Shown: one piece after another, positions 7,215 to 7,832 of the stretch | Layout of the letters: every line of letters starts with the position of its first letter | How positions within the stretch are numbered: the first letter of the stretch is position 1 | Assembly: GCA_937915565.1 (NCBI GenBank) | Contig: CALDMH010000027.1 | Location: 1 to 7,832 of the forward strand | Reading direction: 5' to 3' | From: an uncultured Clostridia bacterium | GTDB lineage: Bacteria > Bacillota > Clostridia > Christensenellales > Borkfalkiaceae | DNA length: 7,832 bases | The notes under the pieces: generated by a model | Databases searched by the model: none | What the model was told of the DNA's origin: nothing | What the model saw: the letters and a program-made list of their open reading frames with translations, nothing else | Program-made: the position numbers and the translations under genes

Positions 7215-7832
7215 GAGAAACGGTTATCAAAACGCATAAACCATATCGTTTTATAACGTGCGATAGCTTCGCAGGGCTTGCCGAAGAACTGTTTTCGGCG
7301 GTGAAAAGCGATAAAATTTTCGTCGTTTACGATAAAAACACCAAAAAGCTTTTCTCAAAGGAGATAAAGGACGAGCTTTGCGGATTTTCGACGTGTGAAA
7401 TAACCGTTCCCGAGGGCGAAAAGTGCAAAAACTTTTCGTGTTACAAACGGCTTATCGATAAACTTGCGGATTTCGGCGCGGACAGAAATTCCGCGCTTCT
7501 GGCGGTTGGCGGGGGAGCGGTGAGCGACCTCGTGGGTTTCGTCGCCGCAACGTTTATGCGCGGAATAACTTATTGCGTTTGCCCGACGACCATTCTTTCC
7601 GCAATCGACGCGTCCGTCGGAGGAAAAACGGCAATCGACGCAAATTTCAGCAAAAACGTCGTCGGCGCGTTTTATCCGCCGTCGCTCGTTTACGTCAACG
7701 TTTCCTGTTTCGATTTTTTGCCGCAACGGGAAGTTGAAAGCGGTATGGGCGAGGCCGTTAAATACGCGTTTCTCGATAAGAGGGTTTCCGCCGAGGATAT
7801 TCTCGGGGACAGGGAAGAACTCGTTATGAAAA
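7211..7832 (+). CDS. aroB: 3-dehydroquinate synthase (3' end missing)
   Basis: This enzyme converts DAHP to 3-dehydroquinate, the second shikimate step, using NAD and a divalent metal. ATG 7211 overlaps the aroF stop as ATGA and is preceded by AAAGG at about 7197-7201. The frame stays open to the window edge, giving 207 residues of a protein usually near 350. Visible motifs: VPEGEKCKNF (66-75), the NAD-binding glycine loop AVGGGAVSDLVGFVAATFMRG (about 98-118), PTTILSAIDASVGGKTAID (125-143), KNVVGAFYPP (148-157), and SGMGEAVKYA (177-186), whose Glu181 is the expected first metal ligand. The later His ligands fall beyond the edge. Ser105 in GGGAVSDL replaces the Gly or Ala more common there, a mild variation. 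It is co-translated with aroF; further aro genes probably follow outside the window. Confidence 0.95.
   Translation, partial: MRETVIKTHKPYRFITCDSFAGLAEELFSAVKSDKIFVVYDKNTKKLFSKEIKDELCGFSTCEITVPEGEKCKNFSCYKRLIDKLADFGADRNSALLAVGGGAVSDLVGFVAATFMRGITYCVCPTTILSAIDASVGGKTAIDANFSKNVVGAFYPPSLVYVNVSCFDFLPQREVESGMGEAVKYAFLDKRVSAEDILGDREELVMK

Overview
The window carries six protein genes, all on the + strand and tightly packed: a VWA/AAA+ pair (the first gene cut off by the left edge), a two-gene ABC exporter, and the start of a shikimate (aromatic amino acid) operon (the second gene cut off by the right edge). I see no RNA gene, insertion sequence, CRISPR array or prophage. Bases and codon style are uniform throughout (mid GC, purine-rich Shine-Dalgarno sites, frequent AGA arginine and TCG serine codons), so nothing looks recently acquired. 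The exporter type, the DAHP synthase type with an N-terminal regulatory domain, and the VWA subtype together suggest an anaerobic Bacillota (Clostridia-like, probably uncultured). This is inference from style and gene content; no taxonomic marker gene is present.

Region 1 (2-2508). A DUF2201-type VWA-like protein with a complete MIDAS metal site is followed after 131 bp by a MoxR-like AAA+ ATPase. By analogy with MoxR/VWA pairs, the ATPase and the VWA protein probably form a chaperone or metal-insertion type remodelling machine. The target cannot be read from the window. The order (VWA first, ATPase second) and the rather long gap with weak terminator-like hairpins are worth noting.

Region 2 (2572-6052). 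Two ABC exporter half-transporters overlap by 8 bp. Their nucleotide-binding domains carry complementary defects. The first has Asp for the catalytic Glu and Gln for the switch His. The second has an LSVGQ signature. In a heterodimer all these changes fall into one ATP site and leave the other site canonical. This is the hallmark of asymmetric heterodimeric exporters such as TM287/288, LmrCD and BmrCD.

Region 3 (6053-6194). This 142 bp spacer holds an imperfect hairpin, a roughly 68 bp degenerate tandem repeat with a 16 bp unit, and a short leader in which alternative hairpins could expose or hide the ribosome binding site of the next gene.

Region 4 (6195-7832). A type I-beta DAHP synthase (first step of the shikimate pathway) overlaps by ATGA with 3-dehydroquinate synthase (second step). 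They are translationally coupled and catalyse consecutive reactions.

Most of the window is ordinary chromosomal housekeeping and transport. The least explained elements are the 16 bp tandem repeat and the function of the VWA/AAA+ pair.
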